This document shows, piece by piece, positions 9,786 to 18,727 of a stretch of DNA of 62,502 nt (positions are counted from its first letter, which is position 1; each line of letters opens with the position of its first letter). Origin of the DNA: Alphaproteobacteria bacterium (GTDB taxonomy: Bacteria; Pseudomonadota; Alphaproteobacteria; Rhodobacterales; Rhodobacteraceae); contig JARFTV010000003.1 of assembly GCA_029289325.1 (NCBI GenBank), positions 17,168 through 79,669 of the forward strand, written 5' to 3'. The notes beneath the pieces were generated by a model. The model saw nothing but the letters and a program-made list of their open reading frames with translations. It did no database searches and had not been told where the DNA came from. Position numbers and translations under genes: made by a program.

Positions 9786-11095
9786 CAGGCGATCCTTTTC
9801 TGTATCAGGGCCGGTTCGCCGGGCACCTCCGGCACGATCCGGTAGGCGGCCTGCACCCTCGCCACGGCGGCCCGCGCCGCGTCGTCGGTGGCGGCATGGA
9901 CCATGGCCAGCGGTACGCCCGCGCCCGTTTCCTCGCCGATCCCGGCAAGGTCCGAAAGGCCGACCGAGGGGTTGATCCGGTCCTCCTCCCGCAGCCGGCC
10001 ACCGCCCAGATGGACGACGGCATGGCCCAGCGCCTCACCGTCGATGGCGGCGACGAAACCATCGGCCGGGGCCGGGACTTCCAGCATCACCGGGGCCGAG
10101 GGGAGCCGGTCCGGCCAGCGTTCCACGAAATCCGACGGCCCGCCCTGGGCCGCGACCATCCGGCCGAAGATCTCGGCCGCGCGACCGGACTGTAGCGCCT
10201 CGGCGATGCGGCCTCCACCATCCGCGGCATCGGCGGCAAGACCGGCCAGCGCCAGCGCCTCGCCACCCAGCGCGACGGTCAGATCCCAGAGCGCGGTGTT
10301 GACCGAGGTACCGGTCAGCGTCTCCATCACTTCGATAACCTCCAGCGCATTGCCCGCCGCGGTGGCCAGGGGCTGCGACATGTCGGTGATCAGGGCCGAG
10401 GTCATGCAGCCCGCGCCCTGCGCCGTCGTGACCAGCGAACGCGCCAGCGCCTCGGCCCGTTCGGGCGTCTTCATGAAGGCGCCCGAGCCGCATTTCACGT
10501 CCAGAACAAGGGCTTCCAGCCCGGCGGCGAGCTTCTTGGACAGGATGGAGGCGGTGATCAGATCGATCGATTCCACCGTGCCCGACACGTCGCGGATCGC
10601 ATAAAGCCGCTTGTCCGCCGGGGCGAGGTCGGCGCTGGCCGCGACGATGGCGCATTTCACCCCGTCGATCTGCTTGCGGAACACATCCTCGGACAGGCCG
10701 GTGCGGAAGCCGGGGATCGCCTCCAGCTTGTCCAGCGTCCCGCCGGTATGCCCAAGCCCCCGGCCCGAGATCATCGGCACATAGGCCCCGCAGGCCGCCA
10801 GCGCCGGGGCAAGGAGAAGCGAGGTGCAATCCCCGATTCCGCCGGTGGAATGCTTGTCCACCACCGGGCCGGGCAGGTCCCAGCCCATGACCTTGCCGCT
10901 GTCCCGCATCCCCCGGGTCAGGGCGACCCGGCCCTCCTCGCCCAGGCCCTTGAGAAGGACCGCCATCGCGAAGGCCCCGGCTTGGGCATCCGTCACCACG
11001 CCCGAAGCCAACCCGGCCGCGAACCAGCGCAGGTCGTCGCCCGAGGGCTGCCCGCCATCGCGGATCACCGCGATGATGCTGCGGGCGTCGGTCAT
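9785..11095 (-). CDS. deoA: Thymidine phosphorylase
   Basis: The product has 436 residues. It splits thymidine into thymine and deoxyribose 1-phosphate. It carries the phosphate-site loop DKHSTGGIGD and the family signature SGRGLGHTGGTLDKLEAIPGF. The start (MTDARSIIAVIRDGG) overlaps the cdd stop by 4 bases. A longer open frame upstream covers cdd and is not real coding. The residues do not by themselves separate DeoA from the broader pyrimidine phosphorylase Pdp, but length and context favour DeoA. Confidence 0.93.
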
Positions 11096-11484
11096 GTCCG
11101 CTCCATATGCGCGGCGGTGAAGACGCCGGGAAGAAGCTCGGCCACGGTCATCACCTTCTGCTTGCCGTCGGTGGTGCAAAGGGTGACGCGCACATCCTGG
11201 TCGGCGAATTCGGCGATCTTCTGGCGGCAGCCGCCGCAGGGCGGCACGGGGTCGGGGCTGTCGGCGATGACGCAGACCTCGGCGATGCGGGTGTCGCCGG
11301 CCGCGATCATGGCCGCGATGGCCCCGGCCTCGGCGCAGGTGCCCTCGGGGTAGGCCACGTTCTCGACATTGCAGCCGACATGCACCGCACCCGTGGTGGA
11401 GCGGAGCGCGGCCCCCACCTTGAAGCGCGAATAGGGCGCATAGGCCCGTTCCCTGACCGCCGTGGCCGCCTGCAGAAGCGTCAT
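11092..11484 (-). CDS. cdd: Cytidine deaminase
   Basis: The product has 130 residues, the small tetrameric type. It deaminates cytidine and deoxycytidine. The zinc and catalytic motif is NVAYPEGTCAEAGAI (the CAE triplet), with the second pair in PPCGGCRQ. It is the first gene of the leftward salvage operon. A RutR-like operator lies 13-28 bases before the start, and a plausible promoter lies upstream of that. Confidence 0.95.
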   Translation of the reverse strand: MTLLQAATAVRERAYAPYSRFKVGAALRSTTGAVHVGCNVENVAYPEGTCAEAGAIAAMIAAGDTRIAEVCVIADSPDPVPPCGGCRQKIAEFADQDVRVTLCTTDGKQKVMTVAELLPGVFTAAHMERT

Positions 11485-11496
11485 CCCGTACCCCGT

Positions 11497-11512
11497 TTGA
11501 CCGTTTGGTCAG
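11497..11512 (-). promoter_or_regulatory. RutR-like operator before cdd
   Basis: On the + strand the site reads TTGACCGTTTGGTCAG, with TGACC and GGTCA as inverted arms around GTTT. It differs by two bases from the RutR palindrome TTGACCANNTGGTCAA. RutR is a TetR-family repressor that responds to uracil and thymine, which fits the pyrimidine-salvage operon that starts here. Confidence 0.55.
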
Positions 11513-11531
11513 AGTGTGGGCCTGCCGCGCG

Positions 11532-11560
11532 ATTTCTGCAAGCCGGGGAAACCCTATCAA
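11532..11560 (-). promoter_or_regulatory. Candidate promoter of the cdd operon
   Basis: On the minus strand TTGATA (11560-11555) is followed after 17 bases by AGAAAT (11537-11532). The transcript would start upstream of the RutR-like palindrome, so a bound repressor would block elongation or early initiation. Confidence 0.35.
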
Positions 11561-11620
11561 GCAGGTCGTGCACTTGTCGGGGGGTGCCCCACGGTGAGGA
11601 GTGTTCGACGAGCGGTCGAG

Positions 11621-12697
11621 TCAGCCCACCACCCGCGTCTCGGGATTGCCCGGCAGCGTCACCTCCAGCAGCTCCAGATCCGCCGTGCAGGCGCTGTAGC
11701 GCGTGGCCATGCCGGGCGGGATCACGAAGGCGTCGCCGGGTTCAAGGCGGAAGGGCTCCTTCCCCTCACCCTCCAGCGTCATCCCGCCCTGCATGACGAA
11801 GGTGAAGAGGATATCGCCGTCATGCACCGTCCAGGGCGCGGGGCCGGTGGGGCGGGCGACCATGACCGAGGCGACGCCCTTGGTCGCGGCATGGATGGTC
11901 GTATCCCGCGCCTCGAAGCCGGGGATGCGGAAGGGGGCAAACACGCCTTTCGCGCCGATGTCATGGACGAAGCGCTGGCCCTCCCACTCTCGCTCGGGGC
12001 GGTAGTGGGGGGTGGGCAGCACCATGTCGTGGTCGATCTCGGTGATGTGCTCGGCCGGGACGCCGATCTCCACCACCTGCACGCCTTCGGAATGGAGGAC
12101 CTTGTGGCGGATGCCCGGCGGCTGGATGAAGCAGTCGCCGGCATGGATGCGGCGCACGTCGCCCTGGTCTTCGTAAAGCACGTCCACCCAGCCCGCGACG
12201 CAGAAGATCAGCTGGAAGCCAACCTTGTGGAAATGCACCATGTCCGGGACGGGGCCATCCGGCACGCGGATATGGCTGGCGATCATCGCGCCGCCCAGCC
12301 GCGTGGGGATCAGGTCGCGATACTCCATCCCCGCGCGGCCGATCACCCAGGGCGCCTGGTCGGCAAGGCGGCGGACGACGAAGGCATGTTCGGTGGCGGG
12401 CGTCACGACCGGCGGATTCAGCTCGTCGATCTCCACCCGCGTGCCGTTCGGCGCGGTCAGCACCCTTTCGCCCCCCGCAAAGCCCGGATCGTCGGTCAGG
12501 ATGCGCAACGTCCCCGGCGCCTCGGGCGCGCCCTTCTGGATCCGCAGCCGCAGCCCGTGGCCTGAAAGGACCGCCACCTCGGGGTTGTCGGCGGGAAAGA
12601 TCATGTCCAGCCGGAAGCCCAGTGTTCTGGTGTAGAACGGCAGGTCGTCCCGCAGTTCCTTCGTCGGCAGCCGGATCTCGGCGCGTATTTCCGTCAT
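11621..12697 (-). CDS. VOC-fold / bicupin fusion protein
   Basis: The product has 358 residues. Residues 1 to about 85 look like one glyoxalase/VOC module (LPTKELRDDLPFYTRTLGFRLDMIF...VAVLSGHGLRLRI). Two cupin modules follow: the first has DMVHFHKVGFQLIFCVAGWVDVLYED with GDCFIQPPGIRH, the second WTVHDGDILFTFVMQGGMTL with PGDAFVIPPGMATRY. Cupin 1 keeps His residues suitable for a metal; cupin 2 is poorer in them. The ATG at 12697 is 5 bases past GGGGA. The gene is divergent from maeB, with a palindromic operator between them. The substrate is unknown. Confidence 0.75.
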   Translation of the reverse strand: MTEIRAEIRLPTKELRDDLPFYTRTLGFRLDMIFPADNPEVAVLSGHGLRLRIQKGAPEAPGTLRILTDDPGFAGGERVLTAPNGTRVEIDELNPPVVTPATEHAFVVRRLADQAPWVIGRAGMEYRDLIPTRLGGAMIASHIRVPDGPVPDMVHFHKVGFQLIFCVAGWVDVLYEDQGDVRRIHAGDCFIQPPGIRHKVLHSEGVQVVEIGVPAEHITEIDHDMVLPTPHYRPEREWEGQRFVHDIGAKGVFAPFRIPGFEARDTTIHAATKGVASVMVARPTGPAPWTVHDGDILFTFVMQGGMTLEGEGKEPFRLEPGDAFVIPPGMATRYSACTADLELLEVTLPGNPETRVVG

Positions 12698-12800
12698 CAT
12701 GGTCCCCGTGCTATGGCGGCATCGTGGTCGGCGACGATGTGATTTGCAAGTCGGCCCGGAAACGGTTTCAAGCGGCGCCTGATGGGCAAGTGGCCAAAAC

Positions 12801-12818
12801 TGGTTTAACGTTAAACCA
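12801..12818. promoter_or_regulatory. Perfect 18-bp palindrome between the cupin gene and maeB
   Basis: The sequence TGGTTTAACGTTAAACCA equals its own reverse complement. It sits 17 bases before the maeB start codon. The CG-centred symmetry resembles operators of LacI-family or some GntR-family repressors, but I cannot assign the factor. Confidence 0.6.
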
Positions 12819-12835
12819 TGCGGCAGGAGGAACGG

Positions 12836-15115
12836 ATGGACGAGGCACGGCAGGACAACGCGCGCCAGGCGGCGCTGGATTATCACGAATTCCCCAAGCC
12901 GGGAAAACTGGAGGTCCGGGCCACGAAGCCGCTGGCCAACGGCCGCGACCTGGCGCGGGCCTATTCCCCCGGCGTGGCCGAGGCCTGCGTCGAGATCAAG
13001 GCCGACCCCGCGACCGCCAGCCGCTATACCGCCAAGGGCAACCTCGTCGCGGTCATCTCGAACGGCACAGCCGTCCTGGGCCTGGGCAACATCGGCGCGC
13101 TGGCCTCGAAGCCGGTGATGGAAGGCAAGGCCGTCCTTTTCAAGAAATTCGCCAATATCGACTGTTTCGACATCGAGGTGAACGAATCCGACCCGGTGAA
13201 ACTGGCCGAGATCGTCTGCGCGCTGGAGCCGACCTTCGGCGCGGTGAACCTTGAGGATATCAAGGCCCCCGACTGCTTCATCGTCGAAAAGCTCTGCCGC
13301 GAGCGGATGAACATCCCCGTCTTCCACGACGACCAGCACGGGACCGCCATCGTCGTCGGCGCGGCGGCGACCAATGCGATGATCGTCGCCGGCAAGAGCT
13401 TTGGCGAGATCAAGGTCGTCTCGACCGGCGGCGGGGCGGCGGGCATCGCCTGCCTCGAGATGCTGGTCAAGCTGGGGGTCAAGCGCGAGAACATCTGGCT
13501 GTGCGACCTCGAGGGTCTGGTCTACCAGGGCCGGGCCGAGCAGATGACGCCGCAGAAGGCCGCCTTCGCGCAAGGGACCACCCCCGCCACGCTGGCCGAT
13601 GTGATCGTGGGCGCCGACCTCTTCCTTGGCCTTTCCGGCCCCGGAGTGCTGACGCCCGAGATGGTGGCCCGGATGGCCCCGAACCCGATCATCTTCGCGC
13701 TGGCCAACCCGACGCCCGAGATCCTGCCGGACGAGGCGCGCAAGGTCGCCCCCGGCGCGATCATCGCCACCGGCCGGTCCGATTTCCCGAACCAGGTCAA
13801 CAACGTCCTGTGCTTCCCCTTCATCTTCCGCGGCGCGCTGGATGTGGGGGCGACGACGATCAACGCCGCGATGGAGATCGCCTGCATCGAAGGCATCGCC
13901 GCGCTGGCCCGCGCCACCACCAGCGCCGAGGCCGCCGCCGCCTATCGGGGCGAGACGCTTTCCTTCGGTCCCGACTATCTGATCCCCAAACCCTTCGACC
14001 CCCGCCTGATCGGCGTCGTCGCCTCTGCCGTCGCCCGTGCTGCGATGGAGACCGGGGTCGCCACCCGTCCGATCGAGGATCTCCACGCCTACAAGCGCAA
14101 GCTTGACGGTTCGGTCTTCAAGTCGGCGCTTCTGATGCGTCCGGTGTTCCAGGCCGCCCGCACCGCCGCCCGCCGCATCGTCTTTGCCGAGGGCGAGGAT
14201 GAGCGCGTCCTGCGCTGCGCCAATGCGATCCTGGAAGAGACCACCGAGGTCCCGATCCTGATCGGCCGCCCCGAGGTCGTCGAGGCCCGTTGCGAACGCT
14301 ATGGCCTGCCGATCCGGCCGGGCCGCGACTTCCATCTGGTGAACCCGGAAAACGACCACCGCTACCGGGATTACTGGGGCACCTACCACGATCTCATGGC
14401 GCGGCGTGGCGTGACGCCCGATACGGCCAGGGCGGTGATGCGCACGAACACCACCGCCATCGCCGCGATCATGGTGCATCGAGAGGAGGCCGACAGCATG
14501 ATCTGCGGCACCTTCGGCCAGTTCAACTGGCACCTCGGCTATGTCCGCCAGATCCTTGCCCGCAGCGGCCGGCATCCGGTCGGGGCGCTGAGCCTGATGA
14601 TCCTCGAGGACGGGCCGCTGTTCATCGCCGACACCCATGTCCACCCCGAGCCCACGCCGCAGCAGATCATGGAGACGGTGATCGGCGCCGCGCGCCATGT
14701 CCGCCGGTTCGGCCTGACCCCCAAGGTCGCGCTGTGCACCCAGTCGCAGTTCGGCAACATGGACAACGCCTCGGCCCGCCGGATGCGCGAGGCGCTGGAG
14801 ATGCTGGACGCCCGTGAGCCCGACTTTGCCTATGAGGGCGAGATGAACATCGACGCGGCGCTGGACCAGTCGATCCGCGACCGTCTCTTGCCCAGCTCGC
14901 GCTACGAGGGGGCGGCGAATGTGCTGGTCTTCGCGTCGTCCGAGGTCGCCTCGGGGGTGCGGAATATCCTGAAGGTCAAGTCGGCGGGGCTTGAGGTGGG
15001 GCCGATCCTGATGGGGATGGGGAACAAGGCGCATGTGGTGACGCCCGCGATCACCGCGCGGGGCCTGCTGAACATGTCCGCCATCGCCGGGACCCCGGTC
15101 GCGCATTACGGATAG
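12836..15115 (+). CDS. maeB: NADP-dependent malic enzyme with phosphotransacetylase-like C-terminus
   Basis: The product has 759 residues. The N-terminal about 420 residues form the malic enzyme: YSPGVAEAC, the FHDDQHGTAIVV metal-site segment, and the nucleotide-binding STGGGAAGIACLEMLV. The C-terminal about 330 residues are a phosphate acetyltransferase-like domain (FAEGEDERVLRCANAIL...GTFGQFNWHLGYVRQIL), which in this family is regulatory and binds acetyl-CoA. It converts malate to pyruvate, yielding NADPH. I chose the ATG at 12836 because AGGAGG lies 5 bases upstream. Length is standard for the large MaeB type. Confidence 0.93.
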   Translation: MDEARQDNARQAALDYHEFPKPGKLEVRATKPLANGRDLARAYSPGVAEACVEIKADPATASRYTAKGNLVAVISNGTAVLGLGNIGALASKPVMEGKAVLFKKFANIDCFDIEVNESDPVKLAEIVCALEPTFGAVNLEDIKAPDCFIVEKLCRERMNIPVFHDDQHGTAIVVGAAATNAMIVAGKSFGEIKVVSTGGGAAGIACLEMLVKLGVKRENIWLCDLEGLVYQGRAEQMTPQKAAFAQGTTPATLADVIVGADLFLGLSGPGVLTPEMVARMAPNPIIFALANPTPEILPDEARKVAPGAIIATGRSDFPNQVNNVLCFPFIFRGALDVGATTINAAMEIACIEGIAALARATTSAEAAAAYRGETLSFGPDYLIPKPFDPRLIGVVASAVARAAMETGVATRPIEDLHAYKRKLDGSVFKSALLMRPVFQAARTAARRIVFAEGEDERVLRCANAILEETTEVPILIGRPEVVEARCERYGLPIRPGRDFHLVNPENDHRYRDYWGTYHDLMARRGVTPDTARAVMRTNTTAIAAIMVHREEADSMICGTFGQFNWHLGYVRQILARSGRHPVGALSLMILEDGPLFIADTHVHPEPTPQQIMETVIGAARHVRRFGLTPKVALCTQSQFGNMDNASARRMREALEMLDAREPDFAYEGEMNIDAALDQSIRDRLLPSSRYEGAANVLVFASSEVASGVRNILKVKSAGLEVGPILMGMGNKAHVVTPAITARGLLNMSAIAGTPVAHYG

Positions 15116-15176
15116 ACGTTAACCGGGCCTTCAGGGGTTCGGGGGATCATGGACGCCTCGCCAAAGCGGAGCGTCC

Positions 15177-16604
15177 ATGTCCTTTGCGCCGTCCCATCCC
15201 TTCGCCCATGCCAATGCCGCCGGCCCGGCCCCACCGGCCGCGCGCCAGCTGGACGCCGTGGCCCAGGCCGCGGGCCAGATCGGCCGCTCGGCCGTCGACA
15301 TCGCCGGGTTTCTTGAGGATCTGGGTCAACATGCCGAGGCGGAACAGGGCCTGCTGACGGCGATCGGCCAGGGCCTGGAACGGGTGCTGGATGAAACCCG
15401 GCAGATGGAACAGGCCACCCGGACCGTGCTGGACGCGGCCTCCGGCACGCATGGCGTGGTCGAAGCCTCGGTCGCGACCATGCAGGAATCGCGGGCGCAG
15501 ACGCTGCGAATCACCGGCTGGGTAGCGGGGGTCAGCGGCTGGATGACCGACTTCATGGGCTCGCTTGCCGCCACTGAAAAGGACGTGGCGCTGATCACCC
15601 ATATCGCGCGCGAGGTGAACATCCTGGCGCTGAACGCAAGGATCGAGGCTGCGCGGGCCGGGCCCGCGGGGGCCGGGTTCTCGGTGATTGCCGAGGCGAT
15701 CGGCAAGCTCGCCCGCGACACCAGCGCGGCCGCCGACGGGATATCGCAAAGCCTGACCAGGGTCCGCAGCGATGCGGCTAGTTTCGCCGCCGGCGCGGTC
15801 GAGGTGCAGGAGGATGCCGGGAAGGTCGTCGCGGGCACGCAGGGCGTGGACCGGGCGCTGAGCGACATCCTGCAGAGCATGGCGGCGCTGGACAGCGTGG
15901 CCGGGGCCATCGGCGCGGCGACCGGCCGGGTGCGCGATGCCGTCGGGGCCTATGCGCCGGACGTGCGCAGGCTGGAGACGAACCTGCGGGCAAGGGCCGG
16001 GGATATCGCGCAACTCGGCACCCGCTCGCTGGAGCTGATCGACACCTCCGAGGCGATGGTGCAGCACGCGGTGGCGCTGGGGGCGGCCAGCAGCGAACAG
16101 ACCTTCATCGACCGGGTCCGCGCCGATGCGGCGCAGCTTTCCGCCCTGCTGGAAGGGGCGCTCGACCGGGGCGAACTCTCCGAGGGAGAGCTTTTCAGCA
16201 CCGACTACCGCCCCATCCCCGGCAGCAATCCGGCCCAAGTCATGGCACCCTTCACCGCGCTGACCGACCGGCTCTTTCCCCCGGTGCAGGAGGCGGCCCT
16301 CGGTCTCTCCCACCGGGTGGTCTTCTGCGCGGCGGTGGACCGCAACGGCTATCTGCCGACCCACAACACCAAATTCGCCCAGCCACAGGGCCGCGACCCG
16401 GTCTGGAACGCCGCGAACTGCCGCAACCGGCGGATCTTCAACGACCGCGTGGGCCTCAAGGCGGGGCGCAACACCGAACCCTTCCTCCTTCAGGTCTACC
16501 GCCGTGACATGGGCGGCGGGGTCCATCGGATCATGATGGATGTCTCGGCCCCGATCGTGGTGCGCGGCCGGGCATGGGGCGGTCTGCGGCTGGCCTATCT
16601 GTGA
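15177..16604 (+). CDS. Soluble methyl-accepting-type signal transducer
   Basis: The product has 475 residues and no TM segment. The middle contains the highly conserved MCP hairpin tip ([43 protein letters not shown]), which contacts CheA/CheW. The C-terminal 130 residues have the recurring sensor segment [41 protein letters not shown] and [12 protein letters not shown], a PAS/Cache-like module often placed at the end of cytoplasmic transducers. No che genes are nearby, so it is an orphan transducer. The signal is unknown. Confidence 0.85.
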   Translation: MSFAPSHPFAHANAAGPAPPAARQLDAVAQAAGQIGRSAVDIAGFLEDLGQHAEAEQGLLTAIGQGLERVLDETRQMEQATRTVLDAASGTHGVVEASVATMQESRAQTLRITGWVAGVSGWMTDFMGSLAATEKDVALITHIAREVNILALNARIEAARAGPAGAGFSVIAEAIGKLARDTSAAADGISQSLTRVRSDAASFAAGAVEVQEDAGKVVAGTQGVDRALSDILQSMAALDSVAGAIGAATGRVRDAVGAYAPDVRRLETNLRARAGDIAQLGTRSLELIDTSEAMVQHAVALGAASSEQTFIDRVRADAAQLSALLEGALDRGELSEGELFSTDYRPIPGSNPAQVMAPFTALTDRLFPPVQEAALGLSHRVVFCAAVDRNGYLPTHNTKFAQPQGRDPVWNAANCRNRRIFNDRVGLKAGRNTEPFLLQVYRRDMGGGVHRIMMDVSAPIVVRGRAWGGLRLAYL

Positions 16605-16609
16605 CCCGC

Positions 16610-16698
16610 TTTGCAAAACCCCGGCTGCCACCTCCCGCCGCACGGAATGACACCCGCTTTTGCAAATATTTCCGCCCCGCATCCGCAAATTCTGCAAA
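16610..16698 (+). promoter_or_regulatory. TTTGCAAA site cluster upstream of prpE (ScfR/PccR-like)
   Basis: Two perfect TTTGCAAA octamers (16610-16617 and 16659-16666) and two near matches TCCGCAAA and TCTGCAAA (16682-16689, 16691-16698) lie between the transducer stop and prpE. The ScfR-family regulator PccR of Rhodobacter sphaeroides recognises paired TTTGCAAA octamers with a 4-bp spacer at propionyl-CoA genes. The spacing here is not the published one. Confidence 0.5.
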
Positions 16699-16793
16699 GA
16701 ATCCGCCCGCCGTTTCCGGTAACAGCGTTGCCAGCCCGGTCGGCAATGCCGTAACACCTGCGGCGGAGGAGACATCACCGGGGGGATGACGCG

Positions 16794-18680
16794 ATGGGCT
16801 ATGCGCAGCTTTACGGGCAGTGGCAGAAGGACCCCGAGGGGTTCTGGCTGGGCGCCGCCGGGGGCATCGACTGGGTGAAGCCGCCCTCCCGCGCGCTGGA
16901 TGACAGTCGCGCGCCGCTGTACGAATGGTTCACCGACGCCGAGGTCAATACCTGCTGGAACGCGGTCGACCGTCACGTCATCGCCGGGCGCGGCAAGCAG
17001 GCGGCGATCATCCATGACAGCCCCGTCACCGGAACCAAGCATGTCATCACCTATGCCGAGCTGCAGGACCGCGTCTCGCGCCTTGCGGGGGCGCTGAAGG
17101 CCAAGGGCGTGCAGAAGGGCGACCGGGTCATCATCTACATGCCGATGATTCCCGAGGCGCTGGAGGCGATGCTCGCCTGCGGGCGAATTGGCGCGATCCA
17201 TTCGGTCGTCTTCGGCGGGTTCGCGGCGCATGAACTGGCGGTGCGGATCGACGACTGCACCCCGAAGGCCATCATCGCGGCAAGCTGCGGGATCGAACCC
17301 ACCCGCGTGGTGCATTACAAACCGCTCCTCGACGCCGCCATCGACCAGGCGACCCACAAGCCCGAGTTCTGCGTGATCTTCCAGCGCGAGCAGGAGGTGG
17401 CCAAGCTTATCCCCGGCCGCGACGTGGCCTGGCATGAGTTCCAGTATGGCGTCACCCCCGCCGAGTGCGAGCCGGTCGCGGGCAACCATCCGGCCTATAT
17501 CCTGTATACCTCGGGCACCACTGGCGCGCCGAAAGGCGTGGTCCGCCCGACCGCCGGGCATCTCGTGGCGCTGAACTGGACCATGCGGGCGATCTACAAC
17601 GTCGGCGCGGGCGATGTGTTCTGGGCCGCAAGCGACGTGGGCTGGGTCGTCGGCCACAGCTACATCTGCTATGGCCCGCTAATCGCCGGTTGCACCACCA
17701 TCGTCTACGAGGGCAAGCCCGTCGGCACCCCTGACGCAGCAGCCTTCTGGCGCGTGATCAACGAATATGGCGTGCGCAGCTTCTTTACCGCGCCCACCGC
17801 ACTTCGCGCCATCAAGCGCGAGGATCCCGAAGGCAAGCTGGTCCCGAAACTTCCCACGCTTCAGGCGCTGTATCTGGCCGGGGAACGGGCCGATCCCGAC
17901 ACGATCCATTGGGCGCAGACCCATCTGAAGGTGCCGGTGATCGACCACTGGTGGCAGACGGAAACCGGCTTTGCCATCGCCGCCAACCCGCTGGGGATCG
18001 AGCATCTGCCGGTCAAGATCGGCTCGCCCTCGGTGCCGATGCCCGGTTTCGACGTGCAGGTGCTGGACGAGGGCGGCCATCCGGTCAGCCCCGGCACACT
18101 GGGCGCGATCGCGGTCAAGCTGCCGCTGCCCCCCGGCACGCTGCCGACCCTCTGGAATGCCGAGGACCGGTTCCGCAAGTCCTACCTCAACCACTTCCCC
18201 GGCTATTACGAGACGGGGGATGCCGGATATATCGACGCGGACGGCTATCTTTACATCATGGCCCGCACCGATGACGTGATCAACGTCGCGGGCCACCGCC
18301 TGTCGACCGGCGCGATGGAGGAGGTGCTGGCCAGCCACAAGGACGTGGCCGAATGTGCGGTGATCGGCGTGGCGGACGACCTCAAGGGCCAGTCGCCGCT
18401 GGGCTTCCTCTGCCTCAACAAGGGTTCGGACCGGCCGCATGACGAGGTGGTGAAGGAATGCGTGCAGCTTGTGCGCGACCAGATCGGCCCGGTGGCGGAT
18501 TTCAAGCGCGCCGTTGTGGTGGAGCGGCTGCCCAAGACCCGCTCGGGCAAGATCCTGCGCGGAACCATGGTCAAGATCGCCGATGGCCAGCCCTGGAAGA
18601 TGCCCGCGACGATCGACGACCCCGCGATCCTGGACGAGATCAAGGTCGCGCTGCAGACCCTGGGCCTCGCGCGCGACTGA
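16794..18680 (+). CDS. prpE: Propionyl-CoA synthetase
   Basis: The product has 628 residues and belongs to the acyl-CoA synthetase (AMP-forming) family. It activates propionate to propionyl-CoA. The N-terminus (YAQLYGQWQKDPEGFWLGAA...IDWVKPP) matches the PrpE type more than AcsA. The AMP-binding loop is YTSGTTGAPKGV, followed by the YETGDAGYIDADGYLYIMARTDDVINVAGHRLST hinge region. The catalytic, acetylatable lysine is in KTRSGKILRGT. Alternative: an acetyl-CoA synthetase of broader range. Upstream TTTGCAAA sites agree with control by a propionyl-CoA-responsive regulator. Confidence 0.88.
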   Translation: MGYAQLYGQWQKDPEGFWLGAAGGIDWVKPPSRALDDSRAPLYEWFTDAEVNTCWNAVDRHVIAGRGKQAAIIHDSPVTGTKHVITYAELQDRVSRLAGALKAKGVQKGDRVIIYMPMIPEALEAMLACGRIGAIHSVVFGGFAAHELAVRIDDCTPKAIIAASCGIEPTRVVHYKPLLDAAIDQATHKPEFCVIFQREQEVAKLIPGRDVAWHEFQYGVTPAECEPVAGNHPAYILYTSGTTGAPKGVVRPTAGHLVALNWTMRAIYNVGAGDVFWAASDVGWVVGHSYICYGPLIAGCTTIVYEGKPVGTPDAAAFWRVINEYGVRSFFTAPTALRAIKREDPEGKLVPKLPTLQALYLAGERADPDTIHWAQTHLKVPVIDHWWQTETGFAIAANPLGIEHLPVKIGSPSVPMPGFDVQVLDEGGHPVSPGTLGAIAVKLPLPPGTLPTLWNAEDRFRKSYLNHFPGYYETGDAGYIDADGYLYIMARTDDVINVAGHRLSTGAMEEVLASHKDVAECAVIGVADDLKGQSPLGFLCLNKGSDRPHDEVVKECVQLVRDQIGPVADFKRAVVVERLPKTRSGKILRGTMVKIADGQPWKMPATIDDPAILDEIKVALQTLGLARD

Positions 18681-18710
18681 TCTGGACAGCCGGTGCGAAT
18701 TGCGGCAATC

Positions 18711-18727
18711 CTTTGCATTATGCAAAG
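18711..18727 (+). promoter_or_regulatory. CTTTGCATTATGCAAAG inverted repeat at the start of the Hpt gene
   Basis: A 17-bp perfect inverted repeat (arms CTTTGCAT/ATGCAAAG around a central T) covers the Hpt start codon at 18720. Its arms resemble the TTTGCAAA octamers before prpE. It could be an operator, a weak terminator after prpE, or a translation-control hairpin. Confidence 0.4.

Noticed and set aside
12701-15106. Long minus-strand frame continuing upstream of the VOC-bicupin gene
   Set aside because: It is antisense to maeB. Only the part below 12697 has domain similarity and a ribosome site.
15147-17657. An 836-residue minus-strand frame
   Set aside because: Antisense to the soluble transducer and prpE, both well supported.
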